This document shows, one piece after another, positions 5,898-13,682 of a stretch of DNA of 18,170 bases. The stretch covers positions 1 to 18,170 of the forward strand of contig DHNU01000037.1 of assembly GCA_002407645.1 (NCBI GenBank), in the 5' to 3' direction. A program made the translations under genes and the position numbers. The notes beneath the pieces were generated by a model. The model saw nothing but the letters and a program-made list of their open reading frames with translations, did no database searches and was not told the DNA's origin. Position 1 is the first letter of the stretch. Every line of letters starts with the position of its first letter. Source of the DNA: Ruminococcaceae bacterium UBA5408 (GTDB lineage Bacteria; Bacillota; Clostridia; Oscillospirales; Acutalibacteraceae).

Positions 5898-5925
5898 ATT
5901 TTAACGCAAAAATCACTTGCGTCAA
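5898..5925 (-). promoter_or_regulatory. Promoter of yjdF with embedded inverted repeat
   Basis: On the minus strand, TTGACG (5920-5925), 16-nt spacer, TAAAAT (5898-5903). ACGCAA and TTGCGT form an inverted repeat across the spacer, a possible additional operator. Confidence 0.65.
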
Positions 5926-6205
5926 GAACTATATTAATCTTAAACTAATAAATCAATACACCATATTGAATTTAATGGATATATAAAGTAGAAATCTCAC
6001 AACATTTAAAATAATGATTATGTTTTATTATATCGCTTTATTGCTATTTACAAATATATAACGTCAAATTGACTATACGGTGCGGATTTTGTTGTATTAT
6101 ATAGTATAAAATAGATAAAAATTATTTTTGCTCTTTACTTTAGTACGCTAATAAGCTAATATATTAATATCGATTTTAAAACAAAGTATAAGTGGGGTAT
6201 TTATA
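5926..6205. other. Divergent intergenic region, no gene seen
   Basis: Very AT-rich sequence between yjdF and the amino acid importer. Apart from the promoter candidate at 6069-6098 and a GTCAA-A-TTGAC inverted repeat (6063-6073), no open frame with a ribosome binding site and no strong RNA structure was seen. Confidence 0.6.
6069..6098 (+). promoter_or_regulatory. Promoter candidate of the polar amino acid importer operon
   Basis: TTGACT at 6069-6074 is a good -35. The -10 is ambiguous: TGTATT at 6093-6098 gives an 18-nt spacer, and TATTAT two bases later gives 20. The -35 is part of an inverted repeat GTCAA-A-TTGAC, which could be an operator. The leader would be about 100 nt. Confidence 0.4.
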
Positions 6206-7042
6206 ATGAAAAAATTACTGAGTTTATTATTAGCGGTGGGAATTATATTTTCCTGTGCCGCGTGCGGTAACGCAAACAAATCCGAACCGTCTTCGGACGA
6301 GTCTTGGAACAAAGTACAAAAATCCGGCAAATTAGTTCTCGGTCTTGATAATGCTTTCCCACCAATGGGCTATGTGGATACAAAAACAGGAGAACTTATC
6401 GGATTTGATATTGACCTTGCAAAAGAAGTGTGCAAACGCCTTAATATTGAGCTTAAACCCCAGCCGATTGACTGGAAAAGCAAAACTTCTGAATTAAACA
6501 ACGGTAATGTCGACTGCTTATGGAACGGATTCAGCAAAACTCCCGAAAGAGAAAAAGAGTTGAACTTAAGCACACCTTATATGAAAAACGAGCAGGTTAT
6601 ATTAATCAAAACCGATGCAGATTTCAAGGGGCTTAAATCATTGGCAGGTAAAACAATCGGTGTTCAGTCTGATTCATCAGCTGACGCGGCTCTTAATGAA
6701 AATAAAGAGTTTAAAGACACACTAAAATCAGTTGTACAGATTGACGATTACTCAAAAGCCGTACTTGAGCTTCAAAATGGAACAATTGACGCTATTGCAA
6801 TCGATGAAGTTGTAGCTCGTTTCTACCTTGCAAATAACCCCGGAGCTTACAAAATGCTTGAAGAAGAAGACGGCAAGAGTTCTTCACTTGCAACCGAAGA
6901 TTACATAATCGGATTTAGAAAAGCTGACAATGCTCTTAAAACAAAAATTGAAGAAACATTAAAAGAAATGGCTTCTGACGGAACCATGGCTAAAATTTCT
7001 AAAAAATGGTTTGATAAAGATGTCACCACAATCGGGAAATAA
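6206..7042 (+). CDS. Polar amino acid ABC importer, substrate-binding lipoprotein
   Basis: Periplasmic-binding-protein-like lipoprotein of the SBP_bac_3 family (PF00497), which captures polar amino acids (glutamine, cystine, arginine or histidine type) outside the membrane. The signal MKKLLSLLLAVGIIFSCAAC ends in lipobox Cys20. The fold motifs are in order: LVLGLDNAFPPMGYVD near 44-59, then IGFDIDLAKEVCKRL near 68-82, the hinge DCLWNGFSKTPER, and LAGKTIGVQSDSSADAAL in lobe 2. The 278-residue length is standard. The ribosome binding site is a weak GTGGGG. It is followed by a strong hairpin, then the permease and ATPase genes. The exact amino acid cannot be assigned from sequence alone. Confidence 0.93.
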   Translation: MKKLLSLLLAVGIIFSCAACGNANKSEPSSDESWNKVQKSGKLVLGLDNAFPPMGYVDTKTGELIGFDIDLAKEVCKRLNIELKPQPIDWKSKTSELNNGNVDCLWNGFSKTPEREKELNLSTPYMKNEQVILIKTDADFKGLKSLAGKTIGVQSDSSADAALNENKEFKDTLKSVVQIDDYSKAVLELQNGTIDAIAIDEVVARFYLANNPGAYKMLEEEDGKSSSLATEDYIIGFRKADNALKTKIEETLKEMASDGTMAKISKKWFDKDVTTIGK

Positions 7043-7113
7043 AAAACCTATGAAAGACTTGATGTTCTCATCTTAATCTTTCCTATAAATCACTGACAAA
7101 ACAATTCTTTTTC

Positions 7114-7145
7114 GGCATAGAACCGGTTAATTCCGGCTCTGTGCC
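7114..7145 (+). terminator. Intercistronic hairpin after the binding-protein gene
   Basis: GGCATAGAACCGG (7114-7126), loop TTAATT, CCGGCTCTGTGCC (7133-7145): 13 positions with one mismatch and one G-U pair, followed by only TTT. It probably acts as a partial terminator or 3' RNA stabiliser, giving more binding protein than membrane components, a common arrangement in such operons. Confidence 0.7.
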
Positions 7146-7181
7146 TTTGGCATTTAATAATATCATATGGAGGTCGCATTC

Positions 7182-7823
7182 ATGAACTATCAAGTGCTTT
7201 TATCGCAAATGCTGGAAGCCACACTCATGTCTCTGCGCATATTTTTTGTAACAATAATTTTTTCACTGCCGCTTGCCCTTCTTGTTGCTAAGGGTAGAAT
7301 GTCCAAAATAAAAATTATAAAACTCCCCGTTAGTTTATACATACTTTTAATGCGCGGCACACCGCTTATGCTTCAGCTTTTGTTCTTCTTCTATGCACTT
7401 AAACCTATATTCGGAATTCAGCTTGAACGTGTTATGGCCGCGGAAATAGCATTTATTTTAAACTACGCCGCCTATTTTGCAGAGATATTCAGGGGCGGAA
7501 TTGAAAGTATCCCGAGTGGACAGTATGAGGCCGCTAAAGTTTTAGGATTTACACACAGACAAACATTTTTTCGTATTATCCTGCCACAGGTAATTAAGCA
7601 TATTATCCCGCCTATGGGCAACGAGTTTATAACATTGGTAAAAGATACGTCTTTAGCACAGGTAATAGGTATTGCAGAGCTGTTAAAAGTAACCTCCAAC
7701 TGGGTATCTTCCTCTGTAAATATGACTCCGCTCGTTATTGCAGGCGTATTCTATTTAATAATGAACGGCGTTGTCACAAGATGTTTCACAGTAGCTGAAA
7801 ACAAGCTAAGCTATTATCGTTAG
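7182..7823 (+). CDS. Polar amino acid ABC importer, permease
   Basis: Inner-membrane subunit of the HisM/GlnP type (BPD_transp_1). The protein has about five transmembrane segments. The family motifs YILLMRGTPLMLQLLFFFY and the cytoplasmic EAA loop, GQYEAAKVLGFTHRQTFFRI, where the ATPase docks, are present, followed by LPQVIKHIIPPMGNEFI. I chose the ATG at 7182 because GGAGG at 7169-7173 lies 8 nt before it; the in-frame ATG at 7167 overlaps that ribosome binding site and has none of its own. Length is 213 residues. The stop TAG merges into the ribosome binding site of the ATPase gene, indicating tight coupling. Confidence 0.93.
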   Translation: MNYQVLLSQMLEATLMSLRIFFVTIIFSLPLALLVAKGRMSKIKIIKLPVSLYILLMRGTPLMLQLLFFFYALKPIFGIQLERVMAAEIAFILNYAAYFAEIFRGGIESIPSGQYEAAKVLGFTHRQTFFRIILPQVIKHIIPPMGNEFITLVKDTSLAQVIGIAELLKVTSNWVSSSVNMTPLVIAGVFYLIMNGVVTRCFTVAENKLSYYR

Positions 7824-7833
7824 GAGGATAAAT

Positions 7834-8598
7834 ATGCATATTATAACTGCAAAAAACATATACAAAAGTTTTGATAATACTGAAGTATTAAAAGGTATTT
7901 CAATAGAAGTAAACAAAGGACAGGTACTTGCCATTATAGGGCCCTCGGGTTCAGGGAAAAGTACTTTTCTTCGCTGTATAAATCAACTTGAAACAATAGA
8001 TTCAGGCGAAATAACCGTTTGCGGTGAAACCTTGGCTAAAAATAATGATGAGGGTAAAGCCGTTTATGCCGATAAAAACTCGTGCGTCAAAATCGGACTC
8101 CATATAGGTTTGGTTTTTCAAGATTACAACTTATTTCCACACTTTTCCGTACTTCAAAATATCACAGAAGCACCTATACGAGTATTAAAGCAGTCTAAAG
8201 CCGAAGCTGAAAAGAGAGCCAGAGAATTGCTCGATAAAATGGGGCTTTCGGACAAAGCCAATGCCTACCCCTGCCAGCTTTCCGGTGGACAGCAGCAGCG
8301 TGTATCAATTGCCCGCGCTCTTGCTATGAACCCCGAAATATTATTTTTTGATGAACCTACCAGTGCTCTCGACCCTGAACTTACCGGTGAAATCTTAAAA
8401 GTAATACGTTCTCTTGCAGATGAGCATTGGACAATGGTTGTAGTAACACATGAAATGAAGTTTGCACGCGATGTTGCCGACCATGTTGTATTTATGGATA
8501 ACGGTACAATAATAGAGCAAGGAAATCCTCAAGAAATTTTCGAAAACACTCAAAACGAACGTACAAAAGCGTTTCTTGCACGCTTTAACGAAGAATAA
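7834..8598 (+). CDS. Polar amino acid ABC importer, ATPase
   Basis: Nucleotide-binding subunit of the GlnQ/HisP class, 254 residues. Walker A GPSGSGKST is near residues 36-44. An extended loop after GEITVCGETL is typical of this class, followed by Q-loop VFQDYNLFPHFSVLQN, signature LSGGQQQRVSIARAL, Walker B ILFFDEPTSALD and switch histidine VVTHEM. The start ATG at 7834 is preceded by TAGGAGGATAA. It is the last gene of the operon, followed by a perfect 15-bp terminator stem. All catalytic motifs are intact, so the importer should be functional. Confidence 0.95.
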   Translation: MHIITAKNIYKSFDNTEVLKGISIEVNKGQVLAIIGPSGSGKSTFLRCINQLETIDSGEITVCGETLAKNNDEGKAVYADKNSCVKIGLHIGLVFQDYNLFPHFSVLQNITEAPIRVLKQSKAEAEKRARELLDKMGLSDKANAYPCQLSGGQQQRVSIARALAMNPEILFFDEPTSALDPELTGEILKVIRSLADEHWTMVVVTHEMKFARDVADHVVFMDNGTIIEQGNPQEIFENTQNERTKAFLARFNEE

Positions 8599-8622
8599 AA
8601 TGAATTGCAACTATAATAATTT

Positions 8623-8655
8623 AACGACCTCACTGCAAAATGCAGTGAGGTCGTT
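8623..8655 (+). terminator. Strong terminator of the amino acid importer operon
   Basis: AACGACCTCACTGCA (8623-8637) pairs perfectly with 8641-8655 around an AAA loop, then TTTCTGATTTTTT. The convergent pepP gene ends 16 nt beyond; on that strand the trailing sequence TTAAATTATTAT is only weakly U-rich. Confidence 0.9.
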
Positions 8656-8670
8656 TTCTGATTTTTTATA

Positions 8671-10461
8671 TTATTTAGAAATCGGCTGTGTATGTTTTTT
8701 GAGCCACTTGAGTTCTTTCTCTGCAAGATGGGGGGATAATTTTTCGTAAACCGTTTTGTGGTAATTATTAAGCCACTTAATTTCGTCATTATTTAGTAGT
8801 TCAGTTAAAATGCCCGCTGTATCTATAGGAAAATATGTAATAGGTTCAAATTTCAAAAAATGGCCGTACTCATTATCGGTAAAATCGGTTACCAGCATAA
8901 TATTCTCTGTTCGAATACCATACTTTCCTTCTACATAAATACCCGGCTCATTTGTAATTGTCATACCTTTTTTAAACACAACATTGTTTTTGAGACTTAA
9001 ATTTTGCGGTCCTTCGTGAACTCCGCTGAACATACCTACCCCGTGGCCTGTTCCGCATCTGTAATCTATTCCGTGTTTCCAAACCTGTTCACGACAGAGT
9101 ATATCTATATTACTGCCCGTGCAGCCCTCCAAAAACACAGCGGTTTCCAATGCTATATGTGCCTTTAGCACATAAGTATAATGTTCTTTTTCTTCATCTG
9201 TAAGAGTTCCTAACGCAAATGTACGGGTAATATCTGTTGTTCCGTCAAGATATTGTCCGCCTGAATCAATAAGTAAAAAACCCTCTTTTTTAAGTTCACT
9301 GCAATTGTCAGGCTGAGGCTGATAGTGCATCATCGCCGCATTTGCTTTGTATGCCGCAATAGTGCCGAAACTTTCACCTAAATTGTTTTCCTGTCTGCCC
9401 CTGCATTCCTTTAGCATATCACAGACTGTACACTCAGTTACCTTATCGCCTTTTTGCATCATATCTTTAAACTTTACGATGAACTCAACCATAGCGCAAC
9501 CGTCTTTAACGTGTGCATTTTTAATATTTTCAATCTCGGTTTCATTCTTAACACCTTTAAGGTATGTAACTGTATCTTTGCCCTCTTTTACGGTAACATT
9601 TTTATTTTCCTTAAGGATTCTGTATAAATCGTAATTTATGCTTTCAGAATCAATAAGCATATTGGTTTCAGAATTCATATTCTTTAAAACGGCTTCCACA
9701 TCTTCATATTCTTTAACCGTAACACCGTTTTCTTTAAGGTATTTCATAGTTTCCGGCAAGACACGTTTCGTATTAATGAAAAGATAAGCAGAATCGGAAT
9801 AAACAACAGCATATGAAACAGCAAGCGGGTTATATGCGATATCATCGGCTCTTATATTCATAAGCCATGCTACGCAGTCAAGTTTAGTGAAGATTTCACC
9901 GTCTGCATTTTGTTTCTTTATCTCTGAACGAACCTGTTCCAACTTTTCACGGCAAGTACGTCCTGTATATTTAACATCATGAACATAAACCTTTGAAGCA
10001 GGAATTTCAGGTCTGTTCGTCCAAATATCACCGATAAGGTCGACAGCTTTAATCTTAATATTCTTGTCTTCTAAAACTGCACGCAGTTTTTTAACTGTAA
10101 ATGATGAAAGTAGTTTACCGTCAAAAGATACGGTTTCTCCTTCATGAAGTTTTTCATATAAAAACTCAGTATAGGTAGGCGTACCTCTAACGCCCATTTT
10201 ATAAAGTACAATTTCACTTTTTGAAAGCTGATTTGCCGCCTGTATAAAATATCTTCCGTCAGTCCAAAGTCCGCTTTCTTTTTCCGTTACAATCAAAGTT
10301 CCCGCCGAACCGTTGAAACCTGAAAAATAGCTTCTCGCCTCCCAGTGTTCCGGTAAATATTCGCTCATATGAGGGTCAGACGACGGGATAATATAAGCCT
10401 GCACGCCGTTTTTATTCATTTTCTTTCTTAAGGCGGCAAGTTTTTCATTAACACTAATCAC
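8671..10461 (-). CDS. pepP: Xaa-Pro aminopeptidase, large M24B type
   Basis: Cytosolic metallopeptidase removing an N-terminal residue that precedes proline. At 596 residues it matches the long three-domain form (two creatinase-N-like domains, the pita-bread M24 catalytic domain from about 310, and an M24_C tail) seen in human XPNPEP1, rather than the roughly 440-residue E. coli enzyme. The dinuclear metal ligands are Asp399 and Asp410 in LIDSGGQYLDGTTDITRTF, His473 in GTGHGVG, Glu505 in TNEPG and Glu519 in GIRTEN; their spacings (11, 63, 32 and 14) are close to the human enzyme. The start is GTG at 10461 with AGAAGG about 10 nt upstream. A strong promoter lies at 10516-10544. The gene symbol is by family; some annotators would use another name. 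Confidence 0.93.
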   Translation of the reverse strand: MISVNEKLAALRKKMNKNGVQAYIIPSSDPHMSEYLPEHWEARSYFSGFNGSAGTLIVTEKESGLWTDGRYFIQAANQLSKSEIVLYKMGVRGTPTYTEFLYEKLHEGETVSFDGKLLSSFTVKKLRAVLEDKNIKIKAVDLIGDIWTNRPEIPASKVYVHDVKYTGRTCREKLEQVRSEIKKQNADGEIFTKLDCVAWLMNIRADDIAYNPLAVSYAVVYSDSAYLFINTKRVLPETMKYLKENGVTVKEYEDVEAVLKNMNSETNMLIDSESINYDLYRILKENKNVTVKEGKDTVTYLKGVKNETEIENIKNAHVKDGCAMVEFIVKFKDMMQKGDKVTECTVCDMLKECRGRQENNLGESFGTIAAYKANAAMMHYQPQPDNCSELKKEGFLLIDSGGQYLDGTTDITRTFALGTLTDEEKEHYTYVLKAHIALETAVFLEGCTGSNIDILCREQVWKHGIDYRCGTGHGVGMFSGVHEGPQNLSLKNNVVFKKGMTITNEPGIYVEGKYGIRTENIMLVTDFTDNEYGHFLKFEPITYFPIDTAGILTELLNNDEIKWLNNYHKTVYEKLSPHLAEKELKWLKKHTQPISK

Positions 10462-10515
10462 TTTACTATTACCTTCTTATATTAAATTATATCATTTTAT
10501 TATGTTATATCAAAA

Positions 10516-10544
10516 AGTATAGGCTACCAAAATTATAAAGTCAA
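10516..10544 (-). promoter_or_regulatory. Sigma-A promoter of pepP
   Basis: On the minus strand, TTGACT (10539-10544), 17-nt spacer, TATACT (10516-10521), about 55 nt upstream of the GTG start. It separates pepP transcription from the citrate synthase gene. Confidence 0.75.
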
Positions 10545-10558
10545 GATTATAAACAAAT

Positions 10559-10587
10559 GACAGTTATACCTAATCGGTACAACTGCC
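10559..10587 (-). terminator. Terminator of the citrate synthase gene
   Basis: On the minus strand, GGCAGTTGTACC (10587-10576), loop GATTA, GGTATAACTGTC (10570-10559): a 12-bp stem with two G-U pairs, starting 10 nt after the stop codon. The U-tract is short (ATTTGTTT), so read-through into pepP is possible. Confidence 0.65.
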
Positions 10588-10596
10588 ATCAATTTT

Positions 10597-11973
10597 TCAT
10601 CTGTCATGCAAAGCAATATATTCTCTGTGCGGTGAAATGCTTTTATACGCCGGTCTAATAATTTTACCGACATTAATCTGCTCTTCCAAAAGATGTGCGC
10701 TCCAGCCTGCTATACGTGCCATTGCAAAAACAGGAGTATATAATTCCTTTGGAAGTCCAAGCATGCTATAAACAAAGCCGCTGTAAAAATCTATATTTGC
10801 ACTAACACCTTTATAGGTTTTCCTTTCTTTACCTATAACCTGTGGTGCAAGGCTCTCAACGAGCGAATAAAGTTTATATTCTTTTGTGAGCCCTTTTTCT
10901 TCAGAAAGGCTCTTAACAAATTTTCTGAATATATCTGCGCGCGGGTCGGAAAGAGAATATACTGCGTGACCCATACCGTATATCAATCCTGATTTGTCAA
11001 AGGCTTCTTTATTTAACAGCTTATGAAGATAATTTGCTACTTCATCCTCATCTTCCCAGTCCTTAACATTCTTTTTCATATCCTCGAACATCAGCATAAC
11101 CTTTATATTTGCACCGCCGTGCTTAGGCCCTTTTAGGGAACAAAGTGCAGCCGCTATAACTGAATAAGCATCCGTACCCGAAGAAGCCACCACATGAGTA
11201 GTAAAACTCGAGTTGTTTCCCCCACCATGTTCTGCATGAAGGACAAGTGCAAGGTCGAGTATTCTCGCTTCAAGTTTTGTATATTTATTGTCAATTCTGA
11301 GCATATGGAGTATATTCTCCGCTACAGAAAGTTCCGGTTTTGGTGCATGAATAAAAAAGCTGTTATTACTGTCAACATCGTGTGCATAAGCTTGATATGC
11401 ATAAACAGCAAGTTGGGGAAAAAGTGCTATCATTTCAAGGCACTGTCGAAGCATATTCGGAAGTGATGTATCATTTCCTTTTTCATCGTATGCATAAAGA
11501 GTAAGAACACTTCTTGCAAGAGTGTTCATCATATCAAAAGACGGTGCTTTCATTATAATATCACGGACGAAGTTAGTAGGAAGTGTTCTGTATTTTGACA
11601 AAAGTGCCTTAAACTTTTGGAGCCTGTCTTCTTTAGGAAGTTCACCGAACAACAGTAAATATGTTGTTTCTTCAAATCCAAATCGGTCCTCTTTTATAAA
11701 ACCGCTTACTATGTCCTTTATGTTAATTCCTCTGTAATAAAGCTCACCTTCGCAAGGGACGCATTTTCCGTCTACTACCTTAGAGGAAACTATATCTGAT
11801 ATTTCTGTAAGCCCCGTTAGTACACCTTTTCCGTTTATATCGCGAAGTCCGCGTTTCACATCGAACTTTGCAAAAAGTGAAGTATCAATAGTACTGTGGT
11901 TTTTACATAAACCGGTCAACGCCAAAATCTCCGGAGTGACCGTAAAAAAATCATCTTGTATGTTTTTGTTCAT
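10597..11973 (-). CDS. gltA: Citrate synthase
   Basis: Condenses acetyl-CoA and oxaloacetate to citrate, here probably to feed glutamate synthesis through a partial TCA cycle. The 458-residue length exceeds the E. coli enzyme because of an extended N-terminus, as in a clostridial subgroup. The catalytic triad is visible: His285 in GPKHGGAN (E. coli His264), His336 in GMGHAVY (His305) and Asp395 in ANIDFYSG (Asp362); the LHAEHGGGNNS motif surrounds His249. The ATG at 11973 has AAAGGAGAA 7 nt upstream. The gene stands alone between its own terminator and a 350-nt upstream region that contains a G-quadruplex motif. A 2-methylcitrate synthase cannot be excluded, but no propionate genes are nearby. 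Confidence 0.93.
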   Translation of the reverse strand: MNKNIQDDFFTVTPEILALTGLCKNHSTIDTSLFAKFDVKRGLRDINGKGVLTGLTEISDIVSSKVVDGKCVPCEGELYYRGINIKDIVSGFIKEDRFGFEETTYLLLFGELPKEDRLQKFKALLSKYRTLPTNFVRDIIMKAPSFDMMNTLARSVLTLYAYDEKGNDTSLPNMLRQCLEMIALFPQLAVYAYQAYAHDVDSNNSFFIHAPKPELSVAENILHMLRIDNKYTKLEARILDLALVLHAEHGGGNNSSFTTHVVASSGTDAYSVIAAALCSLKGPKHGGANIKVMLMFEDMKKNVKDWEDEDEVANYLHKLLNKEAFDKSGLIYGMGHAVYSLSDPRADIFRKFVKSLSEEKGLTKEYKLYSLVESLAPQVIGKERKTYKGVSANIDFYSGFVYSMLGLPKELYTPVFAMARIAGWSAHLLEEQINVGKIIRPAYKSISPHREYIALHDR

Positions 11974-12018
11974 ATATCATTCTCCTTTAATTTTTAATAA
12001 TCTATTTATTAATATTGT

Positions 12019-12051
12019 GGGGTGATTATGGGGGATTTGGGGGGTTGAGGG
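12019..12051 (+). other. Potential G-quadruplex-forming sequence
   Basis: Four G-runs on the plus strand, of 4 (12019-12022), 5 (12030-12034), 6 (12039-12044) and 3 (12049-12051), with loops of 7, 4 and 4 nt, fit the canonical G3+ N1-7 pattern. For gltA the G-rich strand is the template, and its leader RNA would be C-rich. Confidence 0.8.
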
Positions 12052-12257
12052 TTAATATAATATTTATAAAATCACATAATATGTCTTTAGTGTAAATTAT
12101 TCGTGATGTTTCGATTTTATAAAATTAATAATTATATTATATAATTATAAAAAAATATTTTCAATCAAATCTTGTGAACATAGTGTGAATTTTATCGTAT
12201 AAAATGATAGCATTAATTTTCTTTGCCGCAATGTATTAAAAATCAAATTGACGGCGC

Positions 12258-12286
12258 TTGTCATTTTTAGTCAAGAATGCTACAAT
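12258..12286 (+). promoter_or_regulatory. Sigma-A promoter of the DtxR-family gene
   Basis: TTGTCA (12258-12263), 17-nt spacer, TACAAT (12281-12286), giving a leader of about 32 nt. Around the -35 are TGAC/GTCA and TTGAC/GTCAA inverted elements (12248-12274) that could be an autoregulatory site. Confidence 0.7.
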
Positions 12287-12324
12287 AAAAAGTACAAATA
12301 TGATGTTTCACAGGGGATGATTTG

Positions 12325-12696
12325 ATGAAAATTCAGGAATCGGGCGAAAACTATTTAGAAGCAATATATATACTTACCCTTCAAAACGGTTCTGTTCGCT
12401 CAATTGACATTGCAAATTATCTGAATTTTTCAAAACCGAGTGTAAGCCGCGCCATGGGCATTTTAAAAGAAGCCGGTTATATAATCATGGAACCAAGCGG
12501 AAACATTGTACTTACTCCAAAAGGAAGAAAAAAAGCGGGTTCTGTTTATGAAAGACATACACTGATTGCAAAGTTTTTGCAAATGACACTTGGTGTTGAC
12601 AGTAATATTGCTTTGCAGGATTCCTGTCGAATTGAGCATGTAATAAGCGATGAAAGCTTTGAGTGCATAAAAAAATATACACAAAATAAAGGCTGA
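12325..12696 (+). CDS. DtxR/MntR-family metal-dependent regulator
   Basis: A 123-residue transcription regulator: an N-terminal winged helix (about 6-65; recognition helix SKPSVSRAMGILKEAGY) followed by the helical metal-binding and dimerisation domain, without the SH3-like third domain of DtxR. Aligned by eye to MntR, the ligand positions read Glu12, His78, Glu104 and His105 (all conserved), but Asn9 stands where MntR has Asp8 and DtxR has Met10, and Cys101 where MntR has Glu99 and DtxR has Cys102. The Cys favours iron over manganese, but this is inference. I start at ATG 12325 with GGGGAT upstream; the preceding TTG at 12322 is less likely. The next gene follows after 17 nt, so they are probably co-transcribed. 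Confidence 0.9.
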   Translation: MKIQESGENYLEAIYILTLQNGSVRSIDIANYLNFSKPSVSRAMGILKEAGYIIMEPSGNIVLTPKGRKKAGSVYERHTLIAKFLQMTLGVDSNIALQDSCRIEHVISDESFECIKKYTQNKG

Positions 12697-12713
12697 ATGA
12701 AAGAGGAACGGTT

Positions 12714-13619
12714 ATGAATCATATCAATGTAGTTTGTCCGCATTGTAAAAAAGAATTGCAGTTGCCTGTCGATGCCGAAAACATAACATGCATGTATTGT
12801 GCCAAACCCATAGATGTTAAGTCACTAATTGATGAAAAAAGGAAAGCTGACAACGAAAATTATGACCGACTTTTGAGTGAAGCAGAAGCTCTCTTAAACG
12901 ATGAGATTTTTAACTACAAAATAAAACTCCGTAATTTTAAAAAGGATATATATCCTAAACAATTTGAATACTACTTAGGGATATTTTCAAAATCATTAAA
13001 GCAGTATTCCCTTGCGGCAAGTATTGATAACAAAGCTACGGAATATTTTGCAGGAGTACTTTTTGACCGTTTCCAAAATCAACTTGAAAACGAAGGTATT
13101 AAAAAAGAAAATGATTCTCGCTTTTTTGATTACAGATATATGATTGTGCTATTTACTGTACCTGCTATTATGGAACAGAAAACCCCATATGCTGAAGCTC
13201 TGGCTGACAGCTTTTTAAATAAATGGAATACTAAATATCCTAAAAGTCCACTTGGTAAATCAAATTTTGAGTCAATAAACAGTGGATTTCGCAAAAAGTC
13301 CTGTTTCATTACTACTGCTGCCTGCACTTCATTGGGAAAGGGCGATAACTGCGAAGAACTTAATGCATTCAGAAAATTTCGTGATGAATGGTTTAGTAAA
13401 ACAGAATACGGTAAAGAAAAAATTACGGAATATTATATTTTTGCTCCAATTATTGTAAACGCAATTGAAAAGTCAAAAAATAAGTCCTTTGTTTATAGCC
13501 AAATTTGGGAAAATCAACTTTTACCATGCTTAAAACTTCTTAAAGCCGGAAAGTTTAAAGAGTGTGCTGAACAATATGAAAATATGATACTAAGTCTCGA
13601 AAAAAAATGGCTTCAATAA
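12714..13619 (+). CDS. Zinc-ribbon protein with CFI-box C-terminal domain
   Basis: A 301-residue soluble protein of unknown function. The N-terminus carries a zinc ribbon, CPHC (Cys8, Cys11) and CMYC (Cys26, Cys29). A charged helical middle follows (about 35-190). The C-terminal third begins CFITTAAC (197-204) and continues with LNAFRKFRDEWF and YYIFAPIIVNAIE, the pattern of the CFI-box domain found at the ends of otherwise unrelated proteins. There is no signal peptide or membrane segment. The ATG at 12714 follows AGAGGA. The gene is 17 nt after the DtxR-family regulator and ends in a good terminator, so the pair forms an operon; a metal-related role is suggested only by this context and by the zinc-ribbon cysteines. 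Confidence 0.75.
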   Translation: MNHINVVCPHCKKELQLPVDAENITCMYCAKPIDVKSLIDEKRKADNENYDRLLSEAEALLNDEIFNYKIKLRNFKKDIYPKQFEYYLGIFSKSLKQYSLAASIDNKATEYFAGVLFDRFQNQLENEGIKKENDSRFFDYRYMIVLFTVPAIMEQKTPYAEALADSFLNKWNTKYPKSPLGKSNFESINSGFRKKSCFITTAACTSLGKGDNCEELNAFRKFRDEWFSKTEYGKEKITEYYIFAPIIVNAIEKSKNKSFVYSQIWENQLLPCLKLLKAGKFKECAEQYENMILSLEKKWLQ

Positions 13620-13641
13620 AATATCTTATTAAATAAATTAT

Positions 13642-13675
13642 ACCCGAAAAAGCGATGAAAACCGCCTTTTCGGGT
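13642..13675 (+). terminator. Terminator of the regulator/zinc-ribbon operon
   Basis: ACCCGAAAA (13642-13650) pairs with TTTTCGGGT (13667-13675), with a minor inner GCG/CGC pairing, followed by TTTATTTTTACT. It begins 22 nt after the stop. It also lies just beyond the convergent gene's stop at 13683. Confidence 0.8.
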
Positions 13676-13682
13676 TTTATTT

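Larger units (their letters stand above)
11974..12324. other. Divergent intergenic region, 351 nt
   Basis: This region separates gltA (minus) from the DtxR-family gene (plus). It holds the G-rich tract at 12019-12051, a long stretch of almost pure A/T around 12115-12165 and the plus-strand promoter at 12258-12286. I could not settle on a gltA promoter: several AT-rich minus-strand matches are all weak. No small gene with a ribosome binding site was seen. Confidence 0.6.

Noticed and set aside
12249..12274. Metal-regulator box overlapping the DtxR-family promoter
   Set aside because: The TGAC/GTCA elements are short and irregular and do not match a box I know, so they are only mentioned with the promoter.
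13642..13675. Terminator also serving the minus-strand 155-aa gene
   Set aside because: On the minus strand the stem is followed by ATAATTTATTT, a poor U-tract, so only the plus-strand role is supported.
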